From: Ligustrum vulgare
Taxonomy: Eukaryota > Streptophyta > Magnoliopsida > Lamiales > Oleaceae
Assembly (NCBI GenBank): GCA_963555705.1
Contig: OY743173.1
Span: forward strand, 25,001 to 89,000
Reading direction: 5' to 3'
Length of the DNA: 64,000 bases
Shown: piece after piece, positions 23,501 to 34,498 of the stretch
Position numbering within the stretch: position 1 is the stretch's first letter
Layout of the letters: each line of letters opens with the position of its first letter
The notes under the pieces: model-generated
What the model saw: the letters and a program-made list of their open reading frames with translations, nothing else
What the model was told of the DNA's origin: nothing
Database searches by the model: none
Made by a program: the position numbers and the translations under genes

Positions 23501-24101
23501 TGTAGAGTAAATTGGTCCAGCCCAAGCAGTCCACCTTTTTTAGCCCAAGAACCGGAACTGGGCTTTCTACTGTTGATCTTTAATTCTGAGCCCAATTTAG
23601 AGGTTTTTAACCCAGTGCAAAAGTCGTATATCACTATCACGCCTTTATCATATCAACTGAATTCTGTTGCAACCGTTTGATCACTTCCACCTGTTCAAAC
23701 TAAAGCCGTTGGATCAAGATATTACTTAGGGCTTGAGAAGGATCTGGAGACTGGTATACGCATTATTCTGATTTCTCTCTCTCTCTCTTGTCTTACCTCT
23801 TCCTCTGAGGTGATTCATTCTTCCTTACGTAAAAACCATCTGATTTTTGAAGAAATATTTGTTCGTCTTAATTTTGATTAGTGGTTTTGTAAGTATTGTT
23901 GTAGTGCAATTTGTTTAGCACACTTTGTTGAGGATTTGAGAGTTGATCTTACAAAGTTTTTTGTGGTTTCAGAGTTTCTGAAATTTTGTAATCCTTGAAG
24001 TTTTTTGTAAAACTTTATACCAGTTGTTTACCCGTATTTGTTTGTGATTTTGGAATAAAGATCTTGTGTTCTTGCATATTTTGATTCTTAAAATCTCTAC
24101 A
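23501..24101 (+). repeat. copia 5' LTR, 601 bp
   Basis: The right boundary is set by the primer binding site two bases downstream, the left by alignment with the 3' LTR. It includes a CT microsatellite near 23775 that differs in length from the partner. Confidence 0.92.
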
Positions 24102-24102
24102 G

Positions 24103-24115
24103 TGGTATCAGAGCC
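24103..24115 (+). promoter_or_regulatory. copia primer binding site (initiator tRNA-Met)
   Basis: TGGTATCAGAGCC begins two bases after the LTR and is complementary to the 3' end of initiator tRNA-Met. Confidence 0.93.
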
Positions 24116-24772
24116 TTAGGGTTTTCTGATTTGGGAAAATTTTTAGGGGTTTTTTCGTTTGGGTTTCAGGGATCTTTGTTTTTCTTTTGAAACTTCAAAA
24201 ATTTTGTGTTAAAACCCCAGATCCTAAGACTCAGGGTTGACTTCTGAAACCTTTGAGTTCTTTGTGTGGATCTGTATATTTGGCTACGGATCTTGTGGTA
24301 ACTTGGCATCTTGGTTATTGATCTTGAAAGATCTGAAGTCAGATCTAATTTTGCTTTGGAAATCTCAAAAGGAAATTCTAAATACGCAGCAATCAGGTGA
24401 TATCTTTAAATTCCTTAGGGTTTTTTCATAAATTCTTTGTTTTTCTTTCTTTTCCCTCCGTTGAAGCCCCCTTGGACCCTTTTACTCACCTTTGTCCAGG
24501 ATTCCTTTTGAGAATCCGGGAATCTGAGGGAGTTCTTGGCCTACCCAAGTTGGGTTGAGGGAAAGAAAGTTATAATCTCTGATTCTTGCACTTAGTTTCA
24601 GTTACTACTGTATAATTTGATATCTGCAGTATTAATCTTGTGTCTTGTGTTGTATTCTACAATATTTTAAATTTGTAAAATCCTATTTTACACTTGATTG
24701 CATAATTTTGCCTACTTTGTTTTGTTCCTGCTCTTTGTTGTGCATTTTTTGATTCCCGTACTTGCCTTAATC
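24116..24772 (+). other. copia leader
   Basis: About 650 bp of T-rich untranslated leader before the gag ATG. It holds no coding frame I would support. Confidence 0.6.
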
Positions 24773-25700
24773 ATGAACACTGCTAAGGTAGAAGTAGAAA
24801 TATGGAATGGGAAGGGGGACTTTAGTCTATAGAGACAGAAAATTAAAGCCCTATTACTTCAACTAAAATGTGCTAAAGCCATTGATGAAACCTGGCCTGA
24901 AACTATGACTGAGGAAAGAAGAACTGAATTAGATGAATTAGCCTGGAGTACCCTGTTCCTTCACCTATCTGATACAGTGATTAGGAAAGTAGGGGATACC
25001 AACACTGCTACAGACCTATGGGATAAACTTGAAGAACTTTTCCTCACTGTTTCTTTACCAAACAAATGTTTTCTATGGAAACAATTTTTTAGCTTTAAGT
25101 TTGATCCTACCTTAGGTGTTGAAGAAAACATAGACAGTTTTAATAGAATAACCCGGGATCTTCTAAATTCAGGAGAAAAAACCACTGAAGACCAGAGGGT
25201 TGTGTGTTTGTTAAATGGCATGGGGGATAAATATAAGGACATTAGAAATGCATTAGAGTATGGAGGGCAAAAATTATCTGTTGAAATAATATACACATCT
25301 CTTAAGAATAAGGAATTGGAATCTAGGTCTGAGCACAAAGAAGCCTATAATGTTGAGTCCACATCCTATAGGGGAAGAAACTCTTTTAGAGGAAACTTCA
25401 AAGGCTGGAACCAAAATAGGAATAATTCTAGACATACTAAAGACTATCAAAATAAAAATTTCATACCTAACAAACCTAGGGATAAGAAGTATGACAACAA
25501 AAGTTTTAATCAAAACAGGTTTGAATCTAAAAGGTATGATAATAAAATTGATAGGAAGCCTGATAAAACTAGAAAGTGTTTTTACTGTGGGAAGATAGGT
25601 CATTTGGTTGAAAAGTGCTTTAAGAAGATAAGAGACGATGCTAGAAACAAACATCAGGAACCTGCAGACATCCAAAACAATAGTGGAGTGGTTTATGTCA
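24773..25700 (+). pseudogene. copia gag
   Basis: The ATG at 24773 starts MNTAKVEVEIWNGKGDFSL, then a TAG at 24830-24832 where a Trp codon is expected, then RQKIKALLLQLK. From 24905 the frame is open. It shows LWDKLEELFLTVSLPNKC and ITRDLLNSGEKTTEDQ, then a basic Asn/Arg/Lys-rich linker and a CCHC zinc knuckle, CFYCGKIGHLVEKC (about 25577), that binds element RNA. The single nonsense change near the start would abolish the protein. Otherwise it is well preserved. Confidence 0.88.
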
Positions 25701-26216
25701 CAACCACTTCCAATTTGAAAGATGAATGGATTTTAGACTCAGGTTGTACTTTCCATATGTGCCCTTATAGGGATTTGTTTGATTCCTTCTCTGTGCATAC
25801 TTCTGGTTCTGTGAAACTAGGAAATGATGTATCCTGTGACATAAAAGGAATAGGTACTGTGACCTTAAAACTTGCTGATAATAACAATTTGACCTTGAAT
25901 CAAACTAGATATGTCCCTGATTTAAGAAGAAACCTAATATCTTTAGGTATTTTAGATGATGAGGGTTATGAAATTAGACTCAGCAGTGGATACATAAATA
26001 TCTTGAAAAATAATTTGTTGTGTTTAAGCACAGTTAAGACTAATGGCATTTATATTGTGTCTGTGAAATATTCTCCTCCTACTTCTCTGACTATTGAAAC
26101 TGTTGATTTTAATCTGTCTGATTTGTGGCATAAAAGACTTGGCCATGTAGGAGTAAAAGGACTTAAAAGGTTAGAGAAAAATGGATTTTTTGGAAAGAAT
26201 GATTTTCAGAAACTTA
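25701..26216 (+). pseudogene. copia protease and GAG-pre-integrase region
   Basis: WILDSGCTFHMCPYRDLF near 25727 is the copia aspartic protease motif (DSG present). The pre-integrase zinc segment LWHKRLGHVGVKGLKRL follows. The frame is continuous with gag. It is cut after DFQKL by the DNA transposon at 26217; the original reading KLSFCEECVLGK is recovered when the insertion is removed. Confidence 0.88.
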
Positions 26217-27339
26217 GGTGGCGTTCTGTTTGTATTTTATTTTGTATTTTCATTTTGGAAAATGTTTTGTATTTCCTGTTTTTATTTTTATTTTCAATGT
26301 TGCTGAAAACGTGTTCTGTTTGTCATTTCTGAAAACTGTTTTTGAAAATGAAAAGCTGGAAAACACGTTCTGTTTGAAATTTTGCAGAATACAACTTATA
26401 CTATTTTCAATGAATTTGCTTCTGAATTATATTAAACAATCTATATTGTTTAACTTTTTTTTGGACCAAATAATAATGTCATTAATGTTCAACTCCAAAA
26501 AAATATTATAAGAAATTAATAACATAATATTCAAGTCCAAATTACTTCCATAATACATGTAACTCTAATTACTCATACAGAGTTTGATTAAACAAAATAA
26601 ATTTAAAAGTCATCTTGACCTTGTGGAGTAATCAGTCCACATTTGATTCAGGCACATTTCTAGGATTAATCATAGGTCTTGCCTGCTACAATTCTCATGT
26701 GGTACATTTCTAGAATTTTAGTAGATTTTTGTGCATTTTGATAAATTTCATTTAACTTGGTTTGTTTTCTTGTATTTTGGTACATTCGCACACTGGTACG
26801 ATTTGCGCATTTTGGTCGATATCATGCATTTTGTATATTTTGGTGAATTCTGGTATATATAGTGTATTTTAGTACATTTTGAAGCATTTTTTAACATTTC
26901 ACACATCTTGGTTAGCACAGTACAATTGACATTGTTTTCGTAAATTTTAGAGCTATTTGCGCATTTTGGTAAATTTCTTGGGCACAATTTGAAACATCTC
27001 ACAATTTGGTACATATCGCGCTTTTGGTATTAGATTAGGCATCTTGGTGAAATTTTGCTCTTTTTTGGTAGATTTAGCTTTATTTAGTAGAGTTTTGCGT
27101 GTTTGGTACATTTCGATTCCATGCAGTTTGGTGCATTTTTTGAAATATAATAATAAGAATTCTCATTTAATTTTTTTTTGTAATGTTGATATTGAATTTA
27201 ATAAAACTTTATTTAAGCTTAGTTCCAAGTTAGAATAATTCTCAAAAAAAAAAAAAATTAATCTTTATTTAGGCTTAGTTCCAAACTAGGATAATTCTAA
27301 AAAAATAATAAAAAAATAAAAACTTTATATTAAGCTTAG

Positions 27340-27409
<70 letters not shown>

Positions 27410-27614
27410 AAACGCGTTTTCCGCGTTTTGGACATTTTTTGTCGAAATACACACAAAACGCCCAAAACGATGTTTCGGGCGTTTTCCGTTTTGTGTACAA
27501 TTTTTTTTTTTGTTTTCCAAAATGCGTTTTCGAAAATGGTAAAGAGAACGCGTTTTTAGCGTTTTCGAAAATAAAAACAGAAAACGACCTCAAAACAGCA
27601 AACAGAACAGGGGC
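26217..27614. mobile_element. 1398-bp DNA transposon inside copia pol, possibly PIF/Harbinger-type
   Basis: The insertion starts GGTGGCGTTCTGTTTG and ends CAAACAGAACAGGGGC, so the 10 bp GTTCTGTTTG are inverted at both ends. TTA flanks both sides (26214-26216 and 27615-27617), the 3-bp duplication of PIF/Harbinger elements, although CTTAG is also repeated. There is no transposase, so it is non-autonomous. Inside are GTTTTC-rich subterminal repeats, a degenerate array around TTTTGGTACATT (26630-27140), three ~60-bp units with GCTTAGTTC (27197-27345) and a 61-base A run (27344-27404). Confidence 0.65.
27344..27404. repeat. 61-base A homopolymer
   Basis: Uninterrupted A run at the end of three A-rich tandem units within the DNA transposon. 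Its exact length may be affected by sequencing or assembly. Confidence 0.85.
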
Positions 27615-28500
27615 TTAGTTTTTGTGAAGAATGTGTTTTGGGAAAACAACAAACTTCTTCATTTGGTAAAGCTGTTCATAAATCTAAGGTAATTCTTGAA
27701 TACTTGCATGCAGATCTTTGGGGTCCTGCCCCTGTTAACACAGTTTCTGGTTTTAGATACTTCTTGTTGATTGTTGATGACTATTCCAGAAAGTCTTGGG
27801 TTTATTTGTTAAAAACCAAAGACCAAACTGTTACTGTTTTCAAAAACTTCATTTCCTTGGTTGAAAATTTGAAAAACAAAAGAGTTAAAGTGATCACAAC
27901 TGACAATGGTTTGGAGTTCTGTAATTTCGAATTTTAAGAGTTTTGTAAAAACCAAGGCATACTTAGACATAGGACTGTTTCATACAGTCCACAACAAAAT
28001 GGGGTTGCAGAGAGGAAGAACAGGACCTTGTTAGAAAGAACAAGGTGTATGTTAATCCAATCAAATTTGCCAAAAATATTTTGGGGGGAAGCAGTTAAAA
28101 CTGCATGTTTTCTTATCAATTTGTATCCTTCCAGTGCTGTGAACTACAACATTCCAGATCAAATCTAGAATGATGCAGTTCCAGATTATTCTGTTTTGAA
28201 AATTTTTTGTTCTTCTGCCTATGGTCATCAGGTTCAGTCCAAACTTGAACCAAGATCTTTAAAATGTGTTTTTGATGGTTATGGGGAAGGGGTTAAAGGT
28301 TATAGACTTTGGGTCAAAGAACAAAATGGATTCAAAGTTATTTTAAGCAAGTCTGTTATTTTTAATGAAAAGATTTTTCCTTGCAAGTTTGAAAAGAATG
28401 AAAATCCACTTTGTGAAAAGGATTTTTTGATAACTGAAGTAAGCTTTGATGGTTCTTACTTTCAGCCTGAGCAGCCCCAACATTTGCATAATAATGTGCC
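27615..28500 (+). pseudogene. copia integrase
   Basis: After the zinc segment ending CVLGKQ, the core shows ADLWGPAPV, IVDDYSRKSWVYLLK, VITTDNGLEF and YSPQQNGVAERKNR, so the three catalytic acidic residues remain. Two nonsense codons interrupt it: TAA at 27935-27937, where Gln is expected, and TAG near 28167, where Trp is expected. The C-terminal part runs ILSKSVIFNEKIFPC. Confidence 0.88.
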
Positions 28501-29720
28501 TGCATCACCTGCACCCACTTCTCCTACACAGTCTGAAAATGATGAACTTGTTTTAGACAATTATCAACTAGCCAGAGATAGGACTAGAAGTGAAATTAGA
28601 CCCCCTGTTAGATTTGATGATTATGAATCTTACTCTGCTTCTATTTTATCTAATTCTTTGGATCCTGAACCTGCTTCATTTGAAGAAGCTATGGGATCAA
28701 AAGATAAACCCTTATGGATTGCTACCATGCAAGAGGAAATGAATTCCCTAATTAAAAATAAGACATGGACTTTGGTAGATAGACCCCCTAACAAGAAACT
28801 GATTGATTGTAAATGGATATACAAAATAAAAGATGGGGATTCAGAAGGGGGCAAACCTAGATATAAGGCTAGGTTAGTTGCTAAAGGGTTTTCACAAAAA
28901 GAAGGCATAGACTATACTGAAATTTTTTCTCCTGTTGTGAAATATACTTCTATTAGAATCTTGTTTGCTTTAGTTGCTCAAAATGATTTAGAACTTGAGC
29001 AAATGGATGTGAAAACTACTTTTCTGTATGGAATGCTTGATGAAACCATTTATATGTCTCAATCAAAAGGTTTTGAACAGAAATCTAAAACTGATCTGGT
29101 GTGTTTGCTTCAGAAATCCCTTTATGGTCTGAAATAAGCACCTAGACAATGGTACAAAAGATTTGATAATTTCATTCAAAGCCTAAAATTTCAGAAAAGC
29201 TCATATGACTCCTGTTTTTACTTTAAAAATGATTTTTCTGATCCTATGTATCTTCTTCAGTATGTGAATGATATGCACATAGCTGATAAGGATATGCAGG
29301 CTATTTCCAGTCTTAAACATAATTTGAAAACAGAATTTGAAATGAAGGACCTAGGAGCAGCTAGGAAAATTCTTGGTATTGATGTTTTTAGAAATAATTT
29401 TGCAGGGAAAATTTTTCTGAATCAAAAGAATTACATTGAAAAAGTTTTGAAAAAAATTTCTTTATTTGATTCTAAATTTGTTTCACTTCCTCTGCCTGCT
29501 CATTTTAAGCTTTCTAGTGATCAATGTCCTAAAACTGCAGAAGAATTTCATAGAATGAAAAATGTTCCTTATTCAAATGCTGTAGGATCAGTTATGTACT
29601 TAATGGTCTCAACCAGACCAGACATTGCATTCTCTGTCAGTGTTTTGAGTAGATTTATGAGTAATTCAGGGGAACCTCATTGGGAAGCTCTTAAATCTTT
29701 ATTGAAATATTTGAAAGGAA
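28501..29720 (+). pseudogene. copia reverse transcriptase
   Basis: Conserved blocks are WTLVDRPPNKKLIDCKWIYK, YKARLVAKGFSQKEGIDYTE, QMDVKTTFLYGMLDE, CLLQKSLYGLK and LQYVNDMHIADKD. The catalytic YVDD is YVND here (about 29258), a GAT-to-AAT change that would destroy polymerase activity. A TAA at 29135-29137 replaces the Gln of the QAPRQWY motif. The rest is in frame. Confidence 0.9.
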
Positions 29721-30288
29721 CTTTGAATTTGAGTCTTATGTTTTCAAAATCCAAAACTGCCTTTGAACTTAAAGGATTTGTAGACTCTGATTTTGCTGGT
29801 AATATTGACAACAGAAAGTCTACATCTGCTTACTTTTTTACTCTTAATTCTGCCTGCATCAGTTGGAAAGCACAACTTCAGAAATTAGTTGCACTTTCTT
29901 CAACTGAAGTAGAGTATATCTCAGCCACTGATGCAGTTAAAGAATGCATGTGGCTGAGGGGTTTACTTTCTGAAATTGGTTGTTTGAGCAAACCTGAAAT
30001 TGAAATTTGTACTGATAGCCAGAGTGCTTTATATCTTTCTAAAAATCCTGTGTTTCATAATAGGTCCAAGCATATAGATGTCAAATTTCATTTCATAAGA
30101 GACATCATTGAAAAAGGTTTTGTAAAAATGATTAAGATTCCAACTCAGTTAAATCCAGCAGATGCTGGAACCAAAATCATACCTATTTCTAAGTTTAAGG
30201 ATGCCCTGAATTTTCTTAACATTTTGGAGTTCGATACTGCTTTACTGTACTATTGCAGGGAACTAAGTATTTGGAAGTACAGATTGTA
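29721..30288 (+). pseudogene. copia RNase H
   Basis: GFVDSDFAGNIDNRKSTSAY, LSSTEVEYISATDAVKECMW, CTDSQSALYLSKNP and RSKHIDVKFHFIRDI are all present and the catalytic acidic residues are kept. It is open from 29246 and ends at a stop at 30287-30289. It is separated from the first part of pol only by the TAA at 29135. Confidence 0.9.
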
Positions 30289-30353
30289 GATACTGAAGAT
30301 CTTCAGGACAAATCAAAGGAGCTGAAAGAGGACATAGCTGCAGTCTGAACCAA

Positions 30354-30367
30354 TTGAGGGGAAGATT
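30354..30367 (+). promoter_or_regulatory. copia polypurine tract
   Basis: TTGAGGGGAAGATT directly precedes the 3' LTR, in the position of the plus-strand primer. Confidence 0.8.
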
Positions 30368-30973
30368 TGTAGAGTAAATTGGTCCAGCCCAAGCAGTCCA
30401 CCTTTTTTAGCCCAAGAATCGGAACTGGGCTTTCTACTATTGATCTTTAATTCTGAGCCCAATTTAGAGGTTTTTAACCCAGTGCAAAAGTCGTATATCA
30501 CTATCACGCCTTTATCATATCAACTGAATTCTGTTGCAACCGTTTGATCACTTCCACCTGTTGAAACTGAAGCCGTTGGATCAAGATATTACTTAGGGCT
30601 TGAGAAGGATCTGGAGACTGGCAAACGCATTATTCTGATTTCTCTCTCTCTCTCTCTCTTCTCTTACCTCTTCCTCTGAGGCGATTCATTCTTCCTTACG
30701 TAAAAACCATCTGATTTTTGAAGAAATATTTGTTCGTCTTCATTTTGATTAGTGGTTTTGTAAGTATTGTTGTAGTGCAATTTGTTTAGCACACTTGGTT
30801 GAGGATTTGAGAGTTGATCTTACGAAGTTTTTTGTGGTTTCAGAGATTCTGAAATTTTGTAATCCTTGAAGTTTTTGTGTAAAACTTTATACCAGTTGTT
30901 TACCTGTATTTGTTTGTGATTTTGGAATAAAGATCTTGTGTTCTTGCATATTTTGATTCTCAAAATCTCTACA
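30368..30973 (+). repeat. copia 3' LTR, 606 bp
   Basis: It matches the 5' LTR over its whole length with scattered substitutions and a longer CT microsatellite, and ends CTCTACA. GGCTC follows as the right flank. Confidence 0.92.
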
Positions 30974-32090
30974 GGCTCGATTTTGGGTGTATGAACCGAG
31001 GCTGAATTTTGGATTTTGTTGTTTTTCGGGCGAAGTGGGCTGTGGTGGTTTCCGTTTGGTGATGACGGTAGAGTTGTGGTGCAGTTTGATCGGAGACGGG
31101 AGGTGGCTTTCAAGTTGGGCAGTTTTCAGTGAGGGGCAGCATCGTGTGGTTTTGAAAATTGGTTCGTGACAATTTGTGGCTCAACTATGGTTCGGTGATG
31201 GCTTCGGTAATGAAGTTTCAAATTGTGGATGTTTTCCGGTTCTATTTCTTGAACTTGGCATTGGTTTTGTGATTTGGTTCTTGTTGAATTGATGATGAAG
31301 CTCAGTTTGATTGAATGGCGGGTGTGGTCAAGAATTCAATCATGGTTTAGAACGGTTTATGTGATTGTGTGGTGAGAGTTGTGCCGGTTATATATAGGTA
31401 AGGTTTAGAGAAGTATTGTAGTTGAATTAGAGTTGAAAAAGTTGGACATGATTAGAATACTAAATAAATTATGGTTTCTAACGAGATAAGAATTGTATTA
31501 AATTTATGATTTTGAATGATAATCACAATCAAATTGAATTTTGATTTAAAATAATCTTTGGGAATAAGTTTTGGAAATAAAAATAAAATTGGGATTTAAA
31601 GTAGTTTGAACAATAACAAAATTTGAATTTAAAGAAATTTGAAAATAAAATGAAGTTTGGGTTAAAATCGATTTGGACTTAAATTTTATTTCATTAAAGT
31701 CAAAATAGTTGACTTGGCTAGACAAATATGCTTTAATTTGAAAATGTGAGAAATTATAACGACACGTTTTTATTTGAGAATTGAAAAATAAAATATTTAT
31801 TTAATGTTTAGCTTGAAAATTTTCGGTCGTTACATCAATGGTCTCCTTCGATTGAATAACTTATGAAGGGGCTGTAGCCAAAAGTAAGAAGGAGGCAAAG
31901 ATGAATGTTGTTGCAGTAGCTTACACTGGTCTTCTTAGATGACATCTTCTACCTACTATAGTTCAACCTACTATCCTAAATGTGTGCCAAGTTACGTATC
32001 TAGTCATTTGCACACAAGATGACAACCTCTTAAGTATGGGAATGATTACCGACATCATTGATGTAAGAAGCAGGCAAAGATCAGCACTGC

Positions 32091-33235
32091 AGATTTATTG
32101 CCTCTGCAAATGTGGGGGGATAAGTTTTCAAACTCCATCTCTTGCCGGATGAAAAAAGAGTCACAAACGAGCTGTCAGTAAATATATTTAAAAAACTAGC
32201 GTGAAGTGCTCATTAGAACAGATGTGTTTACTTGGTGGCCTGTGGGGGTTCATTTTCTCCTTCGACCAGATAGAACTCAGTCTCCATTTTATCTTAATGG
32301 AGAGGGTTTGACTTACCCAGTATTTAGTATCTTAACATGGACCAGATTATCACTACAGATTTTTTGCCTCTTAGAATGTGGGTGGACAAGTTTTTCAAAC
32401 TCCGTCTTGTTGCCGGACCAAAAAGGAGTTACAAAACTTTGTGGCAGAAACTTCCTATAACTATTTTCCCGATCAACATTTTCCCTTCCACCTACACCCC
32501 CTGCTCCTCATTACGGAACTAGTCATCAATTTTTTCAGTGTTCCATTCCACTAAGTGCTTCAATCTTGCCACCAGCACCAACTGCACCACAAGGATATGC
32601 TAAAAACTTATTGCAAGAATATGCTCTAAAGGAAGGGCTTAGCTTGCCCATGTGTGCTTGTGAATCTGTGGGCCTTCTTCAAGCTCCCCACTTTAAGTTG
32701 GTGGTCTCCTTCGATTGAATAACTTATAAAGGGCCTGTAACCAAAAGAAAGAAGGAGGCAGAGATGGATGTTGTTGCAGTAACTTACATTGCTTTGACTG
32801 AGAGACATTTTCCAACTACTGGTCTTCTTAGATGGCATCTTCTACCTACTTACTTCGGCCTACTATTCTTAATGTCACTAGTACAAATTAGACTGAGATG
32901 GACGCGATTAAAAAATTATGAGCCAAATACTTCTATGAATATTGTATGTAAATTTTGATTTTTATATTAATATATGTGAACATTTGTAATAACTAATTGA
33001 TATTAATGTAAATTGACTTATTTAATTGTATTACACATTTATGTTTATTATATGTTGGTTGTTGAAAGACTTTTGATGTCGACGCGTATTGTCTTTTACA
33101 ACCGATGCAAATGACTGAAATTGTACAAGTGTGGGTGTCAGGTTATGTATCTAGTCATTTGTAGACAATAGGACAACCTCCTTACCATGGGAATGATTAC
33201 TGACATCATTGATGTAAGAAGCAGGCAGAGATCAT
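32091..33235 (+). pseudogene. DRB-type fragment, array copy 4
   Basis: The best kept second domain of the array: QGYAKNLLQEYALKEGLSLP (32589-32650), CACESVGLLQAPHFKLVVSF, a stop, ITYKGPVTKRKKEAEMDVVA, then VTYIALTESHF (to about 32814). This matches the helix-strands-helix order of the dsRNA-binding fold. The first domain at 32240-32460 is partly out of frame. A 256-bp CACTA element (32876-33131) interrupts the unit tail. Confidence 0.75.
32876..33131. mobile_element. miniature CACTA element, 256 bp
   Basis: The left end CACTAGTACAAATTA and the right end, read on minus, CACTTGTACAATTTC, form inverted termini. The flanks are TGT and TGG, close to a 3-bp duplication. Units at about 21290, 31970 and 34060 show the same DRB tail without the insertion, giving empty sites. 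CGACGCGTATTG and ACAACCGATGC near the right end are typical CACTA subterminal words. Confidence 0.75.
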
Positions 33236-34165
33236 AAATACAGATTTGTTATCTTTGTGAATGTTGGCAGATCAGTTTTTCAAACTCCATCTTGTGCTGC
33301 ACCAAAAAGGAGGCACAAATGGGCTGTCAGTAAATATATTAGAAAAAAGGGCATGGATTGTTCATTAGAACAGAAGTGTTTTCTTGGTGGCCTATGGGGG
33401 GTTCATTATCTCCTTTGACCAGATTGAACTCAGTCTCCATTTTATCTGAATCTGAAAATGTACAGGTCCAGATTGCAAGATTTGTGCGAGAGGGGAGGGC
33501 TGGACATACCTAGTATTCAGTAACTAAACATGGGCCAAATCATCACAATAGATTTGTTGCCTCTGTGAATGTGGGCGGACAACTTTTTCAAACTCCATCT
33601 TAATGTCGGACTAAAAACGAGGCACAAAACTTTATGGCAAAAATTTCCTATAACTACTTTCCTGAGCAACCTTTTCCCTTCAACCAATATCACCCCGCTC
33701 CTATTATGGAACCAGTCATTAACTTTTTTCAGATTTCCATTCCATTAAGTGCTTCAGTCCTGCCACCAGCATTAGCTGCACCACAAGGATATGCTAAAAA
33801 CCATTGCAATAATATGCTCGAAAGGAAGGGCTTAGCTTGCCCGTGTGTGCTTGTGAATTTTTGGGCCTTCTTCAAGCCCCCCAGTTTAAGTCAATGTTCT
33901 CCTTCGATTGAATAACTTATGTAGGATTGTAGCCAAAAGTAAGAAGCAGGAAGAGATGAATGCTGCTGCTGTAGCTTATGCTTCTCTGACTGAGAGTCAT
34001 TTTCCTGCTATTGATTTTTTGAGATGGCATCTTCTACCTGCTATACTACGGTCTACTATCCTGAATGTGTGCTAGGTTTTGTATCTAGTCATTTTCAGAT
34101 AAGAGGACAACCTCCTTACTATGGTAATGATTACAGACATCATTGATGTAAGAAGGACTTGGTTG
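33236..34165 (+). pseudogene. DRB-type fragment, array copy 5
   Basis: The first domain (about 33450-33660) contains YRSRLQDLCER, then VTKHGPNHHNRFVASVNVGG. The second (33776-34010) starts PQGYAKNHCNNMLERKGLAC and ends VAKSKKQEEMNAAAVAYASL followed by TESHF, which is the terminal helix of the fold. Frame breaks separate the parts. Confidence 0.72.
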
Positions 34166-34498
34166 CCAAATATTCCATTTAACTGTGAGATGGTTACTTT
34201 TTCGAAAAAATAGGGTAGAGAAATTGAAGAATGGCAAGAGTATCAAGACTTTTTCGTTCGTAATTTAATCCTTCGTGTTGTACATCATGATTTGTTTGAA
34301 GTGACTTTTAAGACTTAATTTCTCTATAGCTTGAGGAGAATTTTAATCTTGATTTGGAGTATAAATCATATAAAATTGGCACATCTATCTAGTTTCTATG
34401 CGCTATAAGGGGTTTGTTGACTATTTATTAAAAAAAAAAAAAAACAACCCTAAACCTAAACCCTAAACCCAAAAAAATGAAAAAATAAAAAATAAAAG
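34166..34498. other. spacer with telomere-like repeat
   Basis: No gene is seen. CATCTATCTAGTTTCTATGC (34380) and the following bases match 20830-20880, so this spacer is itself duplicated. AACCCTAAACC and TAAACCCTAAACCC (34443-34470) are three to four diverged plant telomere units. Confidence 0.5.

Larger units (their letters stand above)
23496..30978 (+). mobile_element. Ty1/copia element (Tork-like), complete but inactivated
   Basis: LTRs at 23501-24101 and 30368-30973 start TGTAGAG and end CTCTACA. A tRNA-Met primer site, gag, protease, integrase, reverse transcriptase, RNase H and a polypurine tract follow in copia order. The flanking five bases are GGCTT and GGCTC, a target duplication with one mismatch. 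All pol pieces lie in the same reading frame once the 1398-bp DNA transposon is removed, with point nonsense changes only. About 15-18 differences between the LTRs by eye suggest a moderate age. The Tork assignment from gag and protease motifs is tentative. Confidence 0.92.
22014..31839 (-). mobile_element. solo LTR of a chromovirus-type element, itself interrupted
   Basis: The ends TGTAACGCTCC (22019) and GGTCGTTACA (31834) mirror those of the chromovirus LTRs at 6110 and 13108. The target duplication TCAAT is present at 22014-22018 and 31835-31839. Without the copia insertion (23501-30978) the LTR is about 2.34 kb. There is no internal region, so unequal recombination between two LTRs is the likely origin. 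Two ~75-bp repeats (around 22490 and 22580, sharing GACC..CTTTCGATCC..GGACCTA) lie in its left part. The minus orientation is by analogy only. Confidence 0.85.
21485..32090 (+). pseudogene. DRB-type fragment, array copy 3, split by a solo LTR
   Basis: The first domain lies at about 21635-21800: HTQYSISKHGPNYHYRLL, then VFQTPSSCQTKKEAQNIMAE and IAYIYF. The second starts with QQGYA at 21920 and runs to 22018, where the solo LTR (22019-31834) interrupts it. It resumes at 31835 with MVSFD, a stop, ITYEGAVAKSKKEAKMNVVA and VAYTG. The five bases TCAAT are repeated at both borders. Confidence 0.72.

Noticed and set aside
27275..27593. Frames encoding long Phe runs
   Set aside because: They are translations of the 61-base A run and its neighbours.
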